Shown in pieces: positions 12,968 to 16,161 of a stretch of DNA of 16,161 nt. Position 1 is the stretch's first letter. Every line of letters starts with the position of its first letter. The notes under the pieces were generated by a model, which was not told the DNA's origin, did not search any database, and was given only the letters and a program-made list of their open reading frames with translations. Origin of the DNA: Bacteroidetes bacterium QS_8_68_15 (GTDB lineage: Bacteria > Bacteroidota > Rhodothermia > Rhodothermales > Salinibacteraceae); the NCBI GenBank assembly GCA_003023245.1, contig PXTR01000114.1:1-16161 (forward strand). Reading direction: 5' to 3'. The position numbers and the translations under genes were made by a program.

Positions 12968-14014
12968 TCACCGCAAGTTGCTGGGGCGCGTGCCGATGTC
13001 GAGCACCCGCACCAGCGCGCCCGGGTCGGCGTTGAAGACGAACCCGCGCGTGTCGAGGTCCACGCGGTAGCCTTCCTGCTCGGCGGCGGAGCGCATCGAA
13101 AAGGGCAGGCGGCTGGACATCTGAAATAGCTGTTCGGCGTACTCCACGCCCGGCGGCAGCTCGCCCTCGTCGGACGGCAGCTCGACGGCCGGGTCTTCCG
13201 ACTCGGAGAGGTGCACATTGAAGAGCAGCGTCTCACCGTCGTCGGTGGCGAAGTCGCGGAGCTGGCGCGCGTAGCGAAGCGGCTCCCCGTCGGTGGCCTC
13301 CCCGTCGGTCACGTTGACGACGACCGGGGGAAAGCTCGTGGGGTGCGCGTCGATCCAGCGGCGCACGCGGCGGGCGGCCTGGTCGAGCGCCTGGCACATG
13401 GGCGTGCCGTTTTTGGCGTGCGGGTCGAACCACACGGGAAACCGGACCGGGCCGCGCTCCTCGCCGTCTCCGTCGCCGCTGTTTTTCGGCGGGCGCTCCT
13501 CCACACGCTTCGGGCGGTCCGCCAGCGCGCCGATGGGGACGAGCCCGCCGGGCGCGCCGTGGCCCTCGGCCGGCTCAATGAGCGGCTGCACGCGCTCCCC
13601 ATAGCCGATGATGCCGATGTGGAAGTAGTCGCGCACGCCCTCCTCTTTGGCGCAGCGTAAGACCAGGTCGCGCAGGAGGCGGTTGACCGTATCGGCCAGA
13701 ACGCGCGACTTGGCGGGAGCGGCGTCGCCTTTCTTTTCGGCGCCGCCGAAGGGGTCCTGCATGGAGGCGGACTGGTCGAGCAGACACACGAACGCCGCCG
13801 GCGAGGCGCGGCTGATTTCGGCGGAGTACGGCGCGGGGCGTGATGCGTGTTTCGTATTGCGTGTTTCGTAAGGTGGCCTGTCGGCAGACGCTGGAAAAGA
13901 CTCGAACGCCAATGCTTTCCAGATGGCTCCCGCCAGTTGCGTCCCGTTCGGGACGGGGCATTCGTAGGCCGTTTGGCCATGCGGCTGTTGGAGGAAAACG
14001 ACCCACGAACCCAC
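12968..14014 (-). CDS. TerY-like von Willebrand factor A (vWA) domain protein
   Basis: vWA proteins bind a divalent cation at a MIDAS site and act as adaptors; in TerY-P triads they are paired with the phosphatase and kinase (E. coli counterpart YegL). The MIDAS residues are visible: Asp80-x-Ser82-x-Ser84 (LLDQSASM), Thr204 (KNGTPMCQAL) and Asp237 (VVVNVTDGEATDG). The domain begins near residue 61 (APYSAEISRASPAAF). There is no ATG in frame. Possible starts are the GTG at 14014, 3 bp after the ispG stop, and a TTG at 13912. Residues 1-60 do not look like the family and include a 7-bp repeat array, so the natural start may have been lost or displaced. The C-terminus (FVFNADPGALVRVLDIGT) is intact and the stop is 3 bp from the PP2C start. 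Confidence 0.86.
   Translation of the reverse strand: MGSWVVFLQQPHGQTAYECPVPNGTQLAGAIWKALAFESFPASADRPPYETRNTKHASRPAPYSAEISRASPAAFVCLLDQSASMQDPFGGAEKKGDAAPAKSRVLADTVNRLLRDLVLRCAKEEGVRDYFHIGIIGYGERVQPLIEPAEGHGAPGGLVPIGALADRPKRVEERPPKNSGDGDGEERGPVRFPVWFDPHAKNGTPMCQALDQAARRVRRWIDAHPTSFPPVVVNVTDGEATDGEPLRYARQLRDFATDDGETLLFNVHLSESEDPAVELPSDEGELPPGVEYAEQLFQMSSRLPFSMRSAAEQEGYRVDLDTRGFVFNADPGALVRVLDIGTRPSNLR
13839..13873. repeat. 5 x 7-bp tandem array (CGTRNNN family) at the vWA 5' end
   Basis: Plus-strand units: CGTGATG, CGTGTTT, CGTATTG, CGTGTTT, CGTAAGG. It lies just before the first family-like residues of the vWA protein, in the same position relative to that gene as the 11960-12015 array has relative to the kinase. 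A smaller related stretch (CGTGATG-CGTGGGT on the minus strand) sits at 14008-14021, over the ispG stop codon. Confidence 0.88.
13940..13955. other. small GC-rich hairpin between ispG and the vWA domain
   Basis: CGTCCC/GGGACG, a 6-bp stem with a GTTC loop. There is no T run, so a terminator is unlikely. It falls in the 5' part of the vWA open frame that does not look like the family. Confidence 0.4.
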
Positions 14015-14017
14015 GCA

Positions 14018-15130
14018 TCACGCTGCCACCTCCATCTCCTCATCCGAGGCGGCCGCCTCGTCCTCCTCGTCCCAGTTTTCGATGGCCTCCAGCACCGCCT
14101 CGACGATCTCGTCTTCGGGGACGGTGCCGACGACCTCGCCGTGCTTGAAGAGGTGCCCGCGCCCGCGTCCCAGCGAGACGCCCAGGTCCGCGCCGCTGGC
14201 CTCGCCGGGGCCGTTGACCGCGCAGCCCATCAGCGCCACGTCGAGGTCTTTTTCGAAGCCGCGCGCCTGGATGGCGGTTTCCACGTCCTTCACGATGGAA
14301 AAGAGATCCCCCACCAGGCGCCCGCACGTCGGGCAGGCGATCACGTTGACGCCGGGCCGCCCGATGCCCAGGCTTTTGAGAATCTGGTGTCCCACGCGCA
14401 CCTCTTCGGTCGATTCGGCCGCCAGCGACACGCGGATCGTGTCGCCGATGCCCTCGGCCAGGAGCGACCCGATGCCGATGGAGCTTTTGACCGTGCCGCT
14501 CTGCAGGGACCCGCTCTCGGTGACGCCCAGGTGCAACGGGAAGTCCGTCCGCTCGGCCACGAGGCGGTACGACTCGATCATCTTGCCGGGGTCGCTGTGC
14601 TTGACGCTGATGACGAGGTCCTCGAAGCCGTTCTTCTCGCACACCTCCACGTGGCGCATGGCGCTCTCGAAGAGGGCTTCGGGCTTCGGGAAGCCGTGCT
14701 TGTCGAGGAGGTCCTGTTCGAGCGACCCGCTGTTGACGCCGATGCGGATGGGCACGCCCGCCTCTTTGGCGGCTAGCAGCACCTCGCGCTCCCACGCTTC
14801 CTTGCCGATGTTGCCGGGATTGATGCGCACCTTGTCCATGCCCGCCTCGATGGCCTGGAGGGCGTACTGGTGGTTGAAGTGAATGTCGGCCACGACGGGC
14901 ACGGGCGCACCGTCGGCGATGTCGGGTAGCGCGTCGGCGTCTTCGGGGCGCGGGACGGCCACGCGCACGAGGTCGGCCCCGGCGTCGGCCAGCTCGGTAA
15001 TCTCGCCGAGGCAGTTCTCGACCTCATGGGTTTTGCCGGTGATCATCGACTGCACGGAGACGGGCGCGCCGCCGCCGATCTGAAGGTCGCCGACCTGCAC
15101 GGCGCGCGATGTGCGACGTTCGTTTTCCAT
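14018..15130 (-). CDS. ispG: 4-hydroxy-3-methylbut-2-en-1-yl diphosphate synthase (flavodoxin/ferredoxin)
   Basis: IspG (GcpE) converts MEcPP to HMBPP in the MEP isoprenoid pathway, using a [4Fe-4S] cluster in the cytoplasm. The protein has 370 aa, the short bacterial form (E. coli about 372), without the extra central domain of the long type. Motifs: VSVQSMITGKT (25-34), VADIHFNHQYAL (80-91), VRINPGNIG (101-109), and the cluster ligands Cys266 and Cys269 (CPTCGR), Cys303 and Glu310 (MGCAVNGPGEA). All are intact. The last ~16 residues are an acidic tail after the family core. I start at the ATG at 15130 because MENERRTSRAVQVGDLQIG is the usual N-terminus; the open frame further upstream reads repeat sequence. 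Its stop TGA lies in a short 7-bp-type repeat 4 bp before the vWA GTG, so the triad may be transcribed with it. Confidence 0.97.
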   Translation of the reverse strand: MENERRTSRAVQVGDLQIGGGAPVSVQSMITGKTHEVENCLGEITELADAGADLVRVAVPRPEDADALPDIADGAPVPVVADIHFNHQYALQAIEAGMDKVRINPGNIGKEAWEREVLLAAKEAGVPIRIGVNSGSLEQDLLDKHGFPKPEALFESAMRHVEVCEKNGFEDLVISVKHSDPGKMIESYRLVAERTDFPLHLGVTESGSLQSGTVKSSIGIGSLLAEGIGDTIRVSLAAESTEEVRVGHQILKSLGIGRPGVNVIACPTCGRLVGDLFSIVKDVETAIQARGFEKDLDVALMGCAVNGPGEASGADLGVSLGRGRGHLFKHGEVVGTVPEDEIVEAVLEAIENWDEEDEAAASDEEMEVAA

Positions 15131-15203
15131 TGGGGTCTGACGTGGTCGTTGGAGAGCGTGCGCGTTGCTATACCGACGCGCGCGGCGAAGGCTCCACGGC
15201 GGA

Positions 15204-15336
15204 TGCGGGAGTGCAGGGGGGCGGAAGTTTTTTACGCGGCGTCGGTGGTGAAGACGGATGTTGCGAGCAGACCGCCTCGAGTCTGCTGTATTCGTTCTCA
15301 CCCCGAAACGGCGTTTCCTACCCCCACACTCCCGCA
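15204..15336. repeat. imperfect inverted repeat in the ispG upstream region
   Basis: TGCGGGAGTG followed by a G-run (15204-15221) is the reverse complement of 15321-15336 (C-run then CACTCCCGCA), with the ten bases TGCGGGAGTG matching perfectly. The ~100-bp space between the arms holds a 7-bp hairpin AGCAGAC/GTCTGCT (15266-15287) and a T6 run at 15228-15233. It could be a structured leader or a small non-autonomous repeat element. Confidence 0.5.
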
Positions 15337-15358
15337 CTCCCGAACCCCCGCACTCAAT
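15327..15358. repeat. 8-bp tandem repeat (CACTCCCG) at the end of the EEP gene
   Basis: Units CACTCCCG, CACTCCCG, AACCCCCG, CACTCAAT follow each other. The EEP stop codon (15354-15356) lies in the last unit. This is a different unit family from the 7-bp arrays but takes the same kind of position. Confidence 0.8.
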
Positions 15359-16160
15359 CGCGCCACCGCAGCGACGCGAGCAGCGGGCGGTGGTCCGAGA
15401 GGTCGGCGTCGGGGACGCGGGCGTCGGTGATTTTCCACTCCTCGCTGGCGAGGATGAAGTCGATGCGGGCGAACGGCAGCCGCGCGTGGTAGGTGCTGCC
15501 CCAGCCGTCGCCGGCCACGTAGAAGGCGTCTTGCATGCCCTGCGAGAGCTGGCGGTAGGCCCAGGAGTGCGGCGTGGAGTTGAAGTCGCCGGCGACGAGG
15601 ACAGGGCGCGTCTCCTGCTCGAGCATCTCGCGGATGCGTTCCACTTCGCGAGCGCGGGCGTGGTAGGCGTCGCGGTACTGGCGCAGGTAGGGCTTCCAGA
15701 AGGAGAGGTCCAGCAGGTGCGGATCCTCCGCGCGCCACGGCTTGTCGGAGCCGAAGGAGCGCAGGTGCACGTTGTACAGCACCGCGCGGCGTCCCCTCCA
15801 CCGAAAGCCGGTGCGTACCACGTAGGTGACGTCTTCTTTGGTTTCATCCTCGACGCGCAGGGTTTTTTGCGAGAGGCCGTAGAGCGGCACCTGCGCGAAC
15901 ACGGGTTGGGGCGTGTGCTTCTGCGACAATGCGCGGGCGGCGTGGTAATCGAGCGGCGGCTTGGTAAGGGGGAGCACGTAGGAGCGGGTATCGTCGGCGA
16001 GGGCCCCGTTCTCCGGGACGAAGGCGGTAAAGGCTTCCTGAAGCGCCAGCAGGTCCGGCTCGGTGCGCCGGAGGAGCGCGCTGAGGCGCTGGGTTTTGAC
16101 GTTCCCCGAGGAGCCGCCCCAGCGGGGTACGTTGAAAGTCATCACATGCAAGTCGCTCGG
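15354..16160 (-). CDS. Endonuclease/exonuclease/phosphatase (EEP) family protein, 5' end outside the window
   Basis: Metal-dependent phosphohydrolase of the EEP superfamily. Numbering from the TTG at 16151, the conserved residues appear in order: Asn7 (MTFNV), Glu39 (LLALQEAF), His129 (LYNVHLRS), Asp189 and Asn191 (VAGDFNSTPHSWAYR), Asp231 (ARIDFILAS) and Asp253-His254 (LSDHRPLL). The catalytic set is complete. The frame stays open past 16151 to the window edge (SDLHVMTFN), and relatives with this sequence style carry two or three N-terminal membrane helices. The true start is therefore probably outside and the enzyme probably sits at the membrane with its domain facing outward. The substrate cannot be told from sequence: nucleic acid, phosphoesters and phospholipids are all possible. 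The gap to ispG is about 220 bp on the same strand. Confidence 0.9.
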   Translation of the reverse strand, partial: PSDLHVMTFNVPRWGGSSGNVKTQRLSALLRRTEPDLLALQEAFTAFVPENGALADDTRSYVLPLTKPPLDYHAARALSQKHTPQPVFAQVPLYGLSQKTLRVEDETKEDVTYVVRTGFRWRGRRAVLYNVHLRSFGSDKPWRAEDPHLLDLSFWKPYLRQYRDAYHARAREVERIREMLEQETRPVLVAGDFNSTPHSWAYRQLSQGMQDAFYVAGDGWGSTYHARLPFARIDFILASEEWKITDARVPDADLSDHRPLLASLRWRD

Positions 16161-16161
16161 C

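Noticed and set aside
15165..15175. TATAGC-type -10 box for ispG
   Set aside because: There is no convincing -35 partner, and promoter consensus in this lineage is uncertain; one short match in 220 bp is expected by chance.

Overview
The window is very GC-rich, dense in coding sequence, and carries no rRNA, tRNA, transposase or CRISPR array that I can see. The acidic low-complexity tail on the penicillin-binding protein, the M14 peptidase with a glutamine-amidotransferase-like C-terminal region, the membrane-type EEP phosphohydrolase and the BLUF photoreceptors point to a light-exposed, possibly salt-adapted Gram-negative bacterium. A Rhodothermota/Salinibacter relative is my best guess, from general resemblance only. 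One caution is that IspG here is the short form (370 aa), whereas many Bacteroidota carry a longer form.

Layout, left to right. (1) 1-2119, plus: the end of an M14 zinc carboxypeptidase-like protein. (2) 2181-6764, minus: three tandem BLUF blue-light sensor genes (6764-6339, 6298-5789, 5701-4667) running into a class A penicillin-binding protein (4868-2181). (3) 6765-7226: a divergent intergenic region with hairpins. (4) 7227-8936, plus: a GT-B glycosyltransferase. (5) 9155-10302, minus: a compact stack of two toxin-antitoxin modules in the order antitoxin, ParE/RelE-like toxin, Phd/YefM antitoxin, broken PIN toxin. (6) 10437-14014, minus: a vWA protein, a PP2C phosphatase and a Hanks-type kinase with a helix-hairpin-helix tail. 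This matches the TerY-P phosphorylation triad and the E. coli yegL/yegK(pphC)/yegI set. The kinase reading frame is broken between catalytic domain and HhH tail. (7) 14018-15130, minus: ispG. (8) 15354-16160, minus: an EEP-family phosphohydrolase that runs off the right edge.

How the parts may work together. The triad implies reversible protein phosphorylation: the kinase phosphorylates, the PP2C phosphatase reverses it, and the vWA protein acts as a metal-dependent adaptor. Such triads have been linked to stress response and anti-phage defence. Next to the toxin-antitoxin stack it makes 9.1-14.0 kb look like a small defence or stress island, and several of its genes carry lesions: a kinase frameshift, a PIN frameshift plus nonsense codon, and an abnormal ParE C-terminus. 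Tandem short repeats (a 7-bp CGTRNNN family and an 8-bp CACTCCCG family) sit at gene boundaries in this part, and several genes stop or start inside them.

The BLUF cluster is the other highlight. BLUF 1 and 3 keep the Tyr/Asn/Gln flavin-switch residues. The middle copy has His in place of the switch Gln and has lost the Trp and Met of the beta5 strand, so an unusual or light-blind partner of the other two is plausible.
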